Shown: positions 24,016-31,960 of the stretch, one piece after another
Position numbering within the stretch: position 1 is the first letter of the stretch
How the letters are laid out: the number at the start of each line of letters is the position of its first letter
From: Candidatus Flavonifractor merdavium
Lineage (GTDB): Bacteria > Bacillota > Clostridia > Oscillospirales > Oscillospiraceae
Assembly: GCA_019119335.1 (NCBI GenBank)
Contig: DWXF01000025.1
Location: forward strand, 20,046-84,045
Direction: 5' to 3'
DNA: 64,000 bases
The notes under the pieces: generated by a model
Database searches by the model: none
What the model saw: the letters and a program-made list of their open reading frames with translations, nothing else
What the model was told of the DNA's origin: nothing
Translations under genes and position numbers: made by a program

Positions 24016-26225
24016 TCCGTCCGCTCCTTTGCCTGCCAGGCCGCCTCCCGGCCATGGCAGGTGAACAGCAAAATCTGCCGCTCCTGTCCCAGCTCGGTCA
24101 GAGTCTCCAGCGCCAGGGCCATCCGCTCATCATCAAAATTGGCCAGAGCGTCGTCCAGCACCAGAGGACAGGGCTCCTCCCCCGGCAGCACCAGCTGACA
24201 CACCGCCAACCGCACCGCCAGATAGAGCTGATCCGCCGTACCCCGGGACAGGGTAAGGGCCCGCCGGGGCAGCAGGCCGTCGCGCTCCTCCGCCAGGGCC
24301 TCGAACTCCCGGGTGAGGGACACCTTATCATATTTTCCGCCGGTGAGCTTGGCCAGCAGTTCCCCCGCCCGCCGGTTCAGGGAGGGAGAGAACCGGGCCT
24401 GGAGCCCGGAATGGGCCTTCTCCAGGGCCTCCAGCGCGGCGGTGAGGGCGGCGTGCTCCCGTCTGCGCCGGTCCAGCTCCTCCAGGATGGCCTCCCGCCG
24501 GGCGGTCAGCTCCTCCCGGTCTCCCAGGGAGTTCAGCTCCCCCTGTGCCATGGCCAGACCCCCCCGCAGCCGGGAGAGCTCCCCCTCCGCCCCCTCCAGC
24601 CGGGCGGCAGTCTGGGCCGGATCGAACCGGGGCTCCACCCCGTTGTCCTCCAGACCGTCCTCCGGCCGGGGCAGGCTGTCCGCCAGCTCCCGGGCCCCTT
24701 CCAGCCGAGCCTGGGCGGTAGAGAGCTGCTGCTCCAGATAGAGGGCCTTGGAAATGGCGGCCGACACCCCGAAGGCGTTGGTAACGCCGGGGGCAAAGGT
24801 GTGGACCAGCTCCAGCAGCTGGGCGCGGGTCTGCTCGTCCTGCTGGACCAGGCTGTTCAGGGCCTGCTCCGCCCCCTCCCGGCGGCGGGCGGCCTCCTCC
24901 GCCACCCCCCAGCGCTCCCGATAGGCGCTGGCCCGGGTGAGGATCTCATCGGCGGTCTGGGCCTCATAGCGCTCCAGCAGCTCCTGCCGGAGGGCCTCCA
25001 TCCGCCCCTTGCCGACAACGGCGGCCAGCAGCAGGGCCACCCCCGCCGCGCCCAGCACGGCGCAGGCAGCGCCCCCCATCCAGAGGGCGGGAAATACCCC
25101 GGCAAAGCCCAGGGCCAGGGCGGCGGCGGCCAGCGCCAGGGCGGCGATGCCGCCCCCCAGCAGGCCGGCGGTATGGCCCTTCCGCTGGGCGGTCCCGGCG
25201 TCGTCACTGGCCTGCTGCCAGGCCTGCTCGGGAGTCAGGCCGGAGAAGATGGCGTCCTCCGCGGCCGTCCTTGCCTCCTCCTCTCCCCGGCGGGCCTCCT
25301 CCAGCTGGCTCTCCGCCTGCTTGCGGCTGATCTGCAGGGCGTTGAGCTGGTTCACCTGGGCCTGGGCCCGCTGGAGGGTGTCGGTGTCGGGGAGGGCGCC
25401 GAAGCGGTCCCGCTCGGCCTGGAGCCGGTCCACCCGGGCCTGGGCCTCCGCCAGGGCGGCCTGCCCCTCCTCCCACCGCTTCCGGCGGGCGGCCATAGCC
25501 CGGGCCAGGTGGGCCTGCCGCTCGGCCAGCAGCAGCTTGTGCTCCCGCTGGAGCTTGTCCAGCTCCCGCTTGGCCTCCTGGGAGAGGCGGAAGGCCTTGG
25601 CCTGCCGGGCCAGAACCCCCTCCACCTCCGCCAGCTCCCCCTCCAGACGGGGGATCACGCCGGTCTTGTTGTGCTGGCGGCGGTTGCGCCAGTCCCGCAG
25701 CACCCGCTCCACCTGGGAGTAGGACACGTCCTCCTCCCCGCTGGAGGCCAGGGCGGCGATGCGGGCCTCCAGGGCCGGGGCGCCGTCGATGGCGGTTCCT
25801 CCCTGGCCCACAAAGGCCGACCGCTCAAAGACCTCCCGGGGGGCCCCCAGGATGGTCTCCCCCACGGTGTCGGCGGTGAGGCCGGGCACCGGCTCGCCGG
25901 TGCCGGTATACACCGCCTCAAAGGCCCCGAAGGGGCTGTTTCCTTTGGGGCCCCGGCGGAGGGTGATAGCCTCCCCCCGCCACAGCAGGTCGATGGCGCC
26001 CTCCATGGCCGCCCCGCTCCAGGGCTGATAGCGGTTCTTTTCGGCGATATAGCCCTGCTTGTCCCGCTCCTTGGTGTTGATGCCGTAGAACATGGCCCGC
26101 AGAAAGGCGGACCAGGTGGACTTGCCCCCCTCGTTGGGGGCGGTAATGATATTCAGGCCTTCCTTCAGGGCCAGCTCCCGGTGATCCAGGCCCCCGAAGG
26201 TGGCGCGCATGTTCACAATTCTCAT
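24012..26225 (-). CDS. yhaN: YhaN-like SMC/Rad50-type ATPase with membrane segments
   Basis: A 737-residue ATPase of the SbcC/YhaN type. The N-terminal half-ATPase carries Walker A as 'ITAPNEGGKSTWSAFLRA'. Long coiled coils follow (about 195-330 and 420-620). Between them lie two strongly hydrophobic stretches ('LLGGGIAALALAAAALALGF' and 'AACAVLGAAGVALLLAAVVG', about 345-400), a feature of YhaN and not of soluble SbcC. The C-terminal half carries the signature 'TLSRGTADQLYLAVRLA' and Walker B 'PLVLDDALANFDDERM'. The ATG at 26225 overlaps the stop of the nuclease gene upstream. The pair is expected to process DNA ends at the membrane. Confidence 0.88.
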   Translation of the reverse strand: MRIVNMRATFGGLDHRELALKEGLNIITAPNEGGKSTWSAFLRAMFYGINTKERDKQGYIAEKNRYQPWSGAAMEGAIDLLWRGEAITLRRGPKGNSPFGAFEAVYTGTGEPVPGLTADTVGETILGAPREVFERSAFVGQGGTAIDGAPALEARIAALASSGEEDVSYSQVERVLRDWRNRRQHNKTGVIPRLEGELAEVEGVLARQAKAFRLSQEAKRELDKLQREHKLLLAERQAHLARAMAARRKRWEEGQAALAEAQARVDRLQAERDRFGALPDTDTLQRAQAQVNQLNALQISRKQAESQLEEARRGEEEARTAAEDAIFSGLTPEQAWQQASDDAGTAQRKGHTAGLLGGGIAALALAAAALALGFAGVFPALWMGGAACAVLGAAGVALLLAAVVGKGRMEALRQELLERYEAQTADEILTRASAYRERWGVAEEAARRREGAEQALNSLVQQDEQTRAQLLELVHTFAPGVTNAFGVSAAISKALYLEQQLSTAQARLEGARELADSLPRPEDGLEDNGVEPRFDPAQTAARLEGAEGELSRLRGGLAMAQGELNSLGDREELTARREAILEELDRRRREHAALTAALEALEKAHSGLQARFSPSLNRRAGELLAKLTGGKYDKVSLTREFEALAEERDGLLPRRALTLSRGTADQLYLAVRLAVCQLVLPGEEPCPLVLDDALANFDDERMALALETLTELGQERQILLFTCHGREAAWQAKERTE

Positions 26226-27304
26226 GGGCAGGGGTCCTCCCCGTGTTCCAGGGCCGCCAGCGCAAAGCGGGCGGCCAGTTCTCTGTCCTCCAGGTCCTTT
26301 TCCCCCTTCAGGGCACGGAGCACCAGCCCGGTGAGGCTGTCCTCCCCCGCCCGCTGCCACAGGTCCCGGAGGGGCCGGGTGTTGTCCCGGACGCTGACGC
26401 TGAAATAGCTGGGCTGGGCCAGGGCGGTGAGGGCGGCGAGGTCCGGGGTCCCAAAGCTCCGCTGGCCGGTGAGGATGATCCGGCAGCAGTCCCCGGTGGG
26501 GGAGGCGGGCAGCACTTCCCGAAGGGCCTCCTCGGCACTGTCTTTGCCGGTGACGTCGGCCTCCACGATCTCATACCGCCGCCCGGCCAGGGGCACAAAG
26601 CGGGCGGACACCGCGCCCTGGTCGTCCACCGTCACGGCGAGCACACCCTTCTCCCCCGTCTCGTCAAAGCCCCGGCCCTCGGGGCAGCCGGGGTAGGCCC
26701 AGCAGGTCTCCCCCGCCTGCTGCAGGCCGGAGCAGGCGTGGATGTGGCCCAGAGCCAGATAGGTCAGGCCGCTGGCGGCAATGTCCTCCGGCCGGATGGG
26801 GCCGTACCGCCCCTGGCCCGCCACGTCCCCGTGGAGGGTCATCAGGTGGATTCTGCCGTCCCGCGGGGCGGAGAAGCCCATAAGGGGGGAGCGGTCGGCC
26901 TGAGGGGTGGTGAAGGCCGCCCCGTGGACCACGCAGCCCAGCTCCGGCAGCTCCACCCCCTCCGGCTGCACGGAAGTAAAAATATGTACGTTGTCCGGCC
27001 ACGCCGTGCCGGCGTAGGCCGACCGGGGTCCGTAGGGGTCGTGGTTGCCGGGGGCGATGAACACCGGCGCCTTGATCTGGCCCAGGGCATGGGAGAGGGC
27101 CTCCACCGTCTCCTGGTAGGTCTCCCCCCCGTCCAGCAGATCGCCGGACAGCAGCACCAGGTCCGCCCCCTCTTCCTCCGCCAGGTCGGCCAGCCGGGAG
27201 AGCAGCTGCCGCTGCTCGGCCCGCCGCTGCCGGGCCTTCTCCGGAGAGAGGGCGGCAAATGGGGCGTCCAGATGGAAGTCCGCCCCGTGGATGAGTTTCA
27301 ACAT
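26222..27304 (-). CDS. yhaO: YhaO/SbcD-like metallophosphoesterase (DNA exonuclease)
   Basis: A 360-residue calcineurin-like phosphoesterase of the Mre11/SbcD group. All metal motifs are present: 'HGADFHLDAP', 'VLLSGDLLDGG', 'APGNHDPYGP', 'MTLHGDV' and 'LALGHIHACS'. A capping domain follows to the C-terminus. Its stop overlaps the start of the coiled-coil ATPase gene (ATGA), as in Bacillus yhaO-yhaN. Together they should form a nuclease that handles DNA ends or stalled forks. It starts 14 bp after ymdB. Confidence 0.9.
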   Translation of the reverse strand: MLKLIHGADFHLDAPFAALSPEKARQRRAEQRQLLSRLADLAEEEGADLVLLSGDLLDGGETYQETVEALSHALGQIKAPVFIAPGNHDPYGPRSAYAGTAWPDNVHIFTSVQPEGVELPELGCVVHGAAFTTPQADRSPLMGFSAPRDGRIHLMTLHGDVAGQGRYGPIRPEDIAASGLTYLALGHIHACSGLQQAGETCWAYPGCPEGRGFDETGEKGVLAVTVDDQGAVSARFVPLAGRRYEIVEADVTGKDSAEEALREVLPASPTGDCCRIILTGQRSFGTPDLAALTALAQPSYFSVSVRDNTRPLRDLWQRAGEDSLTGLVLRALKGEKDLEDRELAARFALAALEHGEDPCP

Positions 27305-27318
27305 GGCTCCGCTTCCTT

Positions 27319-28101
27319 TCAGTCCCGGATATCCACCCGCTCCACTTCCACGCAGCGGCGGGTATCGGTGTCAATGGAGAACACCACGCTCTCCAGCTTA
27401 CAGGGGCCCTCGGCGGGCTCAAACCGCCGGGGCAGTCCCCCCAGGAAGCGGTTGATGGCCTGCTCCGGCCGGATGCCCAGCACGCTGCGGGCGGGGCCGG
27501 TCATGCCCAGGTCGGTGATAAAGCCGGTGCCCTTGGGCAGGATCTGCCCGTCGGCGGTGGGCACATGGGTGTGGGTGCCCCAGAGGGCCTGTACCCGGCC
27601 GTCCAGGTAGTACCCCATGGCCCCCTTCTCGCTGGTGGCCTCGGCGTGGAAGTCCACCAGCACGATGTCGGCCCCCTCCATCCGCTTTAAGATCCGGTCG
27701 GCGGTGGTGAAGGGGTTTTCAAAATTGCTGTCCATTTCGCACCGGCCGATGAGGTTGATCACCCCGATGCCCAGGCCCTCCGGGCCCTCATATACCCCCC
27801 AGCCCCGGCCGGGCACCCGGTTGGTGTAGTTGGCCGGGCGGAGGGTGTAGCGGTCGTCCTCCAGGAAATCGGCGATCTGGATACGGTTCCAGGTGTGGTT
27901 GCCCAGGGTGACCACGTCGGCCCCGGCGTCAAAAATGGCCCGGGCCTGCCGGGGTAGGATGCCCACCCCGGAGGCGTTCTCCCCGTTAACCACGGTGAAG
28001 TGGATGTTTTTCAGCTTTTTCAGCTGCCGCAGGTGGCGGTCCAGGCAGTCCAGGCCGCCATCCCCCACCACGTCGCCTACCGCCAAGATATTCAGGATCA
28101 T
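27319..28101 (-). CDS. ymdB: YmdB-family metallophosphoesterase (TIGR00282)
   Basis: A 260-residue phosphodiesterase. Motifs 'ILAVGDVVGDGGLDCL', 'VVNGENASGVGI', 'VVTLGNHTWNR', 'VDFHAEATSEK' and 'WGTHTHVPTADGQ' match YmdB, which hydrolyses 2',3'-cyclic nucleotides and affects sporulation and biofilm choices in Bacillus. The start follows GGGAGGC. It is the first gene of the overlapping ymdB-yhaO-yhaN-signal peptidase series and has a good promoter. Confidence 0.93.
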   Translation of the reverse strand: MILNILAVGDVVGDGGLDCLDRHLRQLKKLKNIHFTVVNGENASGVGILPRQARAIFDAGADVVTLGNHTWNRIQIADFLEDDRYTLRPANYTNRVPGRGWGVYEGPEGLGIGVINLIGRCEMDSNFENPFTTADRILKRMEGADIVLVDFHAEATSEKGAMGYYLDGRVQALWGTHTHVPTADGQILPKGTGFITDLGMTGPARSVLGIRPEQAINRFLGGLPRRFEPAEGPCKLESVVFSIDTDTRRCVEVERVDIRD

Positions 28102-28129
28102 AGTCTGCCTCCCTTTCTAAACGAAGTCT

Positions 28130-28158
28130 ATTATATGTGATTTTGGGCAAAAGGGCAA
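28130..28158 (-). promoter_or_regulatory. Sigma-A promoter of the ymdB-yhaON-lepB series
   Basis: On the minus strand, TTGCCC (28153-28158) and a perfect TATAAT (28130-28135) are 17 bp apart, 29 bp before the ymdB ATG. Confidence 0.7.
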
Positions 28159-28247
28159 TTACCGATTCTGCTTCCAGAATTGATCCTCTTTTGTAATGCT
28201 TTTCCTGGGCGCTTGTGGTAAAATACGTGGGAAAGGGAGGCATTTTG

Positions 28248-29516
28248 ATGAAACGAGTCTTACTCTGTCTGCTTTTGGCCCTGTCCCTTACCGCCTGCGG
28301 ACAGGCCGGGCCCACGGCAGAGGTATCCGGCCAGCAGCCTGGGCTTCAGGCTGTGGAGCTGCAAAACAAAACCGCCGGCGATTCCGCCGGCCATACCCAG
28401 GCTCAGGCAGTCCAGCCCGAGCCCACACCAACCTCCACGCCCACCCCAAAGCCCCTCGTCACCCAGGAGCAGCTGCAGCAGGCGGTGGTGCAGGCCAGGA
28501 AGGACTACGGCGCCATGGGCATCCAGGCGGCGGTGGTGCAGGACGGCCAAGTCATCGCCCAGGCGGCCTCCGGCTGGGCGGTGGAAAATCAGATTACCAT
28601 GACCACCCGGCACAAAATGCGCTGCGCCTCCCTCACCAAGGTGATGGTGGGCATCAGCGCCGGGGTACTGATCGACGACGGCACGCTGGACCCCTACGCC
28701 GACCTGTCCGACTACTGGGGGGTGACGGTGCGCAATCCCTCCTACTCCGGTACCCCCATTACGGCGGACATGCTCCTCACCCACACCTCCACCCTCAGCG
28801 ACGCCAGCGGCAGCCTGTCCGCCCTGAAGGGGACCGCCGCCCGGCAGCGGCTGGCGGGGAAGGGCTACGCCGGGGGCAAGCCCGGAGCTCTGTCCAGCTG
28901 GTCTTATAACAACTACGGCTTTTCCGTACTGGGCATGACCCTGGAGCGGGCGGCGGACCGGGTGCTGGACGATGTGCTGGGGGAGGCCGTGCTCACCCCC
29001 ATGGGCATCGACGCCGCCTTTGAGGCGGGCAGCGTGGAGGATACCGGCCTGCTGTGCGCCCTCTACTACCAGGGGGGCAGTCTGTCCCGCAGCGTGTCCA
29101 CCCAGAAGGGCTACCAGTGTATGGATACTCCGGGCTACCGGGGCAACTTCTTTGCCGGCGGCTTCACCTGCAGCGCCGGAGAGATGGCCCGGCTGGTGGC
29201 CATGCTGGCGGAGGACGGAACCTACCAGGGGCAGCAGTATCTCACGGCTGAGACGGTGGCCTATCTGGAGGAGCCGCTGGGTCAGACCTCCGGCGGCTTC
29301 TACCAGTGCCGCCCCCTGCGCTACCGGGAAAATATGTACGGCCGGGACCGCATCTACTACCACACCGGCTCGGCCTACGGCTTCTATGGCCTGCTGTCCT
29401 ATGATCCGGACACCGGGGACGGCGTGGTGGTCTTTACCACCGGGGCCAGCGGCGTCACCGACAGCTATGGGGTCTACTCCGTGTGCAGCCAGGTGGCCCA
29501 GGCGGTCTACGGCTGA
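28248..29516 (+). CDS. Lipoprotein serine hydrolase (class C beta-lactamase/PBP fold)
   Basis: A 422-residue lipoprotein. The start at MKRVLLCLLLALSLTAC has GGGAGG upstream. The lipobox is LTAC, so the cysteine is lipidated. A Pro/Thr-rich linker (about 55-75) leads to a beta-lactamase-like domain with SxxK as SLTK (in CASLTKVM), YxN as YNN (in SYNNYG) and HTG (in YYHTGSAYG). These three motifs define the class C/DD-peptidase/EstB group. The likely role is a DD-carboxypeptidase or esterase outside the membrane; a true beta-lactamase is less likely for a lipoprotein in this context. Confidence 0.85.
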   Translation: MKRVLLCLLLALSLTACGQAGPTAEVSGQQPGLQAVELQNKTAGDSAGHTQAQAVQPEPTPTSTPTPKPLVTQEQLQQAVVQARKDYGAMGIQAAVVQDGQVIAQAASGWAVENQITMTTRHKMRCASLTKVMVGISAGVLIDDGTLDPYADLSDYWGVTVRNPSYSGTPITADMLLTHTSTLSDASGSLSALKGTAARQRLAGKGYAGGKPGALSSWSYNNYGFSVLGMTLERAADRVLDDVLGEAVLTPMGIDAAFEAGSVEDTGLLCALYYQGGSLSRSVSTQKGYQCMDTPGYRGNFFAGGFTCSAGEMARLVAMLAEDGTYQGQQYLTAETVAYLEEPLGQTSGGFYQCRPLRYRENMYGRDRIYYHTGSAYGFYGLLSYDPDTGDGVVVFTTGASGVTDSYGVYSVCSQVAQAVYG

Positions 29517-29537
29517 TTGCCTATGAGGAGGAATTTC

Positions 29538-30743
29538 ATGCTGCGCAAACCGCTCCCCGTTCTGGCTCTGGCCCTGGCCGTCACGCTGACAGGGTGCGCC
29601 GCCGGAGCCGCTTTTACCGCAGAGGTCCCATCAGCCGCTCCGGCCACGCCCAGCCCCACCGCCACCCCGGAGCCCACCCCCACGCCTCCCACGGTGGCCA
29701 CCCTGGCGGTGTGCGGGGACGTGATGAGCCATATGCCGGTGACCCGGGACGCCTGGGACGAATCCCAGGGCATTTACGACTACACCCCCATTTTTGAACA
29801 GGCCCGGCCCTATGTGGAGGGGGCGGACTACGCCGTGGCCAACCTGGAAACCACCCTCTCCACCGAGGGCCCCTACTCCGGTTACCCCGCCTTCCGCTCC
29901 CCGGCGGCGCTGGCGGGTGATTTGAAGGAGCTGGGCTTTGACCTGATGCTCACCGCCAACAACCACTGTCTGGACCGGGGGTACAGCGGGCTCACCGCCA
30001 CCCTGGACGCCCTGGACGGGGCGGGGCTGGCCCACGTGGGCACCTATGCCTCGGAGGAAGAGGCCGCAAACCCGGTCTATCTGGCCGACGTGGGGGGCAT
30101 TCAGGTGGCCTTCCTGGGCTACACCTACGGCACCAACGGCATCCCCCTGCCCAAAGGGAAGGAGTACGCCGTCAGCCTGTTCAACACCGACTATCTGACC
30201 CACCTGTCCACTCCGGACACGGACAAGCTGGAGGCCGACCTGGCCGCCGCCCGGGCCCTGGAGCCCGACCTGATCGCCGTGATGATCCACTGGGGGGTGG
30301 AGTATCAGACCAAACAGAACAGCTATCAGGAAACAATCGCCGACCTGCTGATCTCCCATGGCGCCAACCTGGTGCTGGGAGGTCACTCCCACGTGCCCCA
30401 GCCCATGGAGGAGCGCACCGTCACCGGCTGGGACGGGGCGGAGCGCACCGGCTTTGTGTGCTACTCCCTGGGCAACTTCATCTCTTCCCAGGTGGACCCC
30501 CTCACCGACACCACCGCCGCCCTCACTCTGGAGCTGACCAAGGACCACGGGACCGGGGAGACCACCGTTACCGGCTGGACCTACGCCCCCATGCTGATGG
30601 TGCGGCGGGACGGGACGGAGCGGGTCTTTACCCTCACCGATACCTCCGTGCTCCCCGCCGGGGCGGATCAGGCTCTGGTGGACCGGCTGGAGGAGGCGGC
30701 GGAGACCTGCCGGGAGATCTTTGGGCCGGAATCCATTTCGTAG
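29538..30743 (+). CDS. CapA-family lipoprotein (metallophosphatase-like)
   Basis: A 401-residue lipoprotein starting at MLRKPLPVLALALAVTLTGC after GAGGAGGAATTTC. The lipobox is LTGC. A Pro/Thr linker is followed by a CapA/PgsA-type domain: 'VCGDVMSHMPVTRDAW', 'YAVANLETTLS', 'FDLMLTANNHCLDRG', 'IAVMIHWGVEY' and 'LVLGGHSHVPQPME'. These match the metal-binding positions of CapA, linked to poly-gamma-glutamate export. No capBC genes are near, so it may act on another polymer or on teichoic-type phosphates. It follows the serine hydrolase gene by 21 bp and is probably co-transcribed. Confidence 0.85.
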   Translation: MLRKPLPVLALALAVTLTGCAAGAAFTAEVPSAAPATPSPTATPEPTPTPPTVATLAVCGDVMSHMPVTRDAWDESQGIYDYTPIFEQARPYVEGADYAVANLETTLSTEGPYSGYPAFRSPAALAGDLKELGFDLMLTANNHCLDRGYSGLTATLDALDGAGLAHVGTYASEEEAANPVYLADVGGIQVAFLGYTYGTNGIPLPKGKEYAVSLFNTDYLTHLSTPDTDKLEADLAAARALEPDLIAVMIHWGVEYQTKQNSYQETIADLLISHGANLVLGGHSHVPQPMEERTVTGWDGAERTGFVCYSLGNFISSQVDPLTDTTAALTLELTKDHGTGETTVTGWTYAPMLMVRRDGTERVFTLTDTSVLPAGADQALVDRLEEAAETCREIFGPESIS

Positions 30744-30761
30744 CTTCTTGTTGCCTGATTG

Positions 30762-30824
30762 AAACCTCCTTTGTCACCCTTTGTACCGGAATCCATGGTA
30801 CGATAGGGGCGGCAAAGGAGGTTT
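30762..30824 (+). promoter_or_regulatory. Long-range inverted repeat that can pair with a ribosome binding site
   Basis: AAACCTCCTTTG at 30762-30773 is a perfect 12-base complement of CAAAGGAGGTTT at 30813-30824, which holds the AAAGGAGG ribosome binding site of the next gene. The intervening loop also contains a GTACC/GGTAC pair. The stem is followed by TTATT, so it could also act as a weak terminator. Confidence 0.45.
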
Positions 30825-30829
30825 TTATT

Positions 30830-31831
30830 ATGAAACGTATGCTTTCCCTCACTCTGGCCCTGCTGCTTCTGGCGGGCTGCAGCGGACAGGGGACGCCCTC
30901 TGCCTCCCCTTCCCCGGCGGCGCAGAGCAGCCCCCAGGCCACCCCCGTCACAGAGGAGGACGTCCGCGCCCTGTATCAAAGCGAGGGCTATCAGGTACAC
31001 AAGCTCACCCCCTATGGCTCTGACTTTCTGGCGGAGCTCAGCTATGGCAGCGACGAGGACTTCACCCTGCTGGAGTGGGTGTTCGGCAGCTCCGGCCGGC
31101 GGGTGCAGCTTACCGCCATGAGCCAGTTCACCTCCTACGAGATCCTGGACGACGGACAGGTCCGCTACACCACCAACGGGCTGGATTCCGGCACCCCCTG
31201 GCAGGGTATGCCGGAGGAAGTGACGGTGCGGGTGCTGGGAGATGGGGACGGCGTGCTGGCGCCCGGCTGGTCCGAGATCGAGGAGCATCGGGAAACCGTC
31301 TGGCTGGACCCGGCCCAGCCCCTCTATATCGGGGCCTCGGAGGACGGGGTTCCCGCCTTTTCCGACCGGTACGAGCAGGTGTACGACGCCCGCATGGACG
31401 CCGACGGCCTGTCCTTCTCCTTTATCCCCAACGGGGACAGCGAAGAGAAATTTACTTCCTTCTTCCCGGCGGTTACCACCATCCCCGGCTTTTCCACCTC
31501 CTATGACCCGGACACCGGGGTATTCACCCTCCGGCTGTACAACACCTGCCTCAGCAGCGGCGCGCCCGGCACCCCGTTCAACGACAATCTGGCCCTGATG
31601 GGCTATCCGGAAAACCTGTACCCCTACGCCTTTCCCGCGGGCTCCCTGGGGCGGGACAGCCATTTCCTCACCGGCGTGGTCATCCGGGAGGAGGGGGCGG
31701 ATACGGTGGTCACCGCCCAGCTGACGGAACAGGCCTACCGCTTCACCGTGGAAACCTCCAACCTGGGCTATGACAACATCCCCAGCTTCCGGCTCGTTTT
31801 CCGGGAATACAACCAGGACCTGGACGGCTGA
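30830..31831 (+). CDS. Lipoprotein of unknown function
   Basis: A 333-residue lipoprotein, starting MKRMLSLTLALLLLAGCSG, with lipobox LAGC and a Ser/Pro linker. The mature part is rich in Tyr, Asp and Thr with beta-strand character ('GDGDGVLAPGWSEIEE', 'FSFIPNGDSEEKFTSFFP'). I see no catalytic signature. An AAAGGAGGT ribosome binding site precedes the start and can be sequestered by an upstream complementary stretch. The gene follows capA by 86 bp and precedes htpG. Confidence 0.7.
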   Translation: MKRMLSLTLALLLLAGCSGQGTPSASPSPAAQSSPQATPVTEEDVRALYQSEGYQVHKLTPYGSDFLAELSYGSDEDFTLLEWVFGSSGRRVQLTAMSQFTSYEILDDGQVRYTTNGLDSGTPWQGMPEEVTVRVLGDGDGVLAPGWSEIEEHRETVWLDPAQPLYIGASEDGVPAFSDRYEQVYDARMDADGLSFSFIPNGDSEEKFTSFFPAVTTIPGFSTSYDPDTGVFTLRLYNTCLSSGAPGTPFNDNLALMGYPENLYPYAFPAGSLGRDSHFLTGVVIREEGADTVVTAQLTEQAYRFTVETSNLGYDNIPSFRLVFREYNQDLDG

Positions 31832-31855
31832 ATTGTAAACATTTCTTGAACTCCC

Positions 31856-31884
31856 TTGCAATTTTCCGTACGAAGGATTATGAT
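31856..31884 (+). promoter_or_regulatory. Sigma-A promoter of htpG
   Basis: TTGCAA and TATGAT are separated by exactly 17 bp. The CIRCE operator begins 5 bp downstream and so covers the transcription start. Confidence 0.8.
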
Positions 31885-31888
31885 AGCG

Positions 31889-31915
31889 TTAGCACTCAGG
31901 ATATCAGAGTGCTAA
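31889..31915 (+). promoter_or_regulatory. CIRCE operator (HrcA binding site)
   Basis: A perfect TTAGCACTC-N9-GAGTGCTAA. HrcA binding here would repress htpG until heat or protein-folding stress. The 9-bp arms match the consensus at every position. Confidence 0.95.
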
Positions 31916-31960
31916 CGCTATGTTTTTAATGATAGTTTTCAGATATAGGAGGCATCCACG

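Noticed and set aside
27986..28315. Minus-strand ORF of 109 codons upstream of ymdB
   Set aside because: It overlaps ymdB and its promoter in another frame and has no ribosome binding site.
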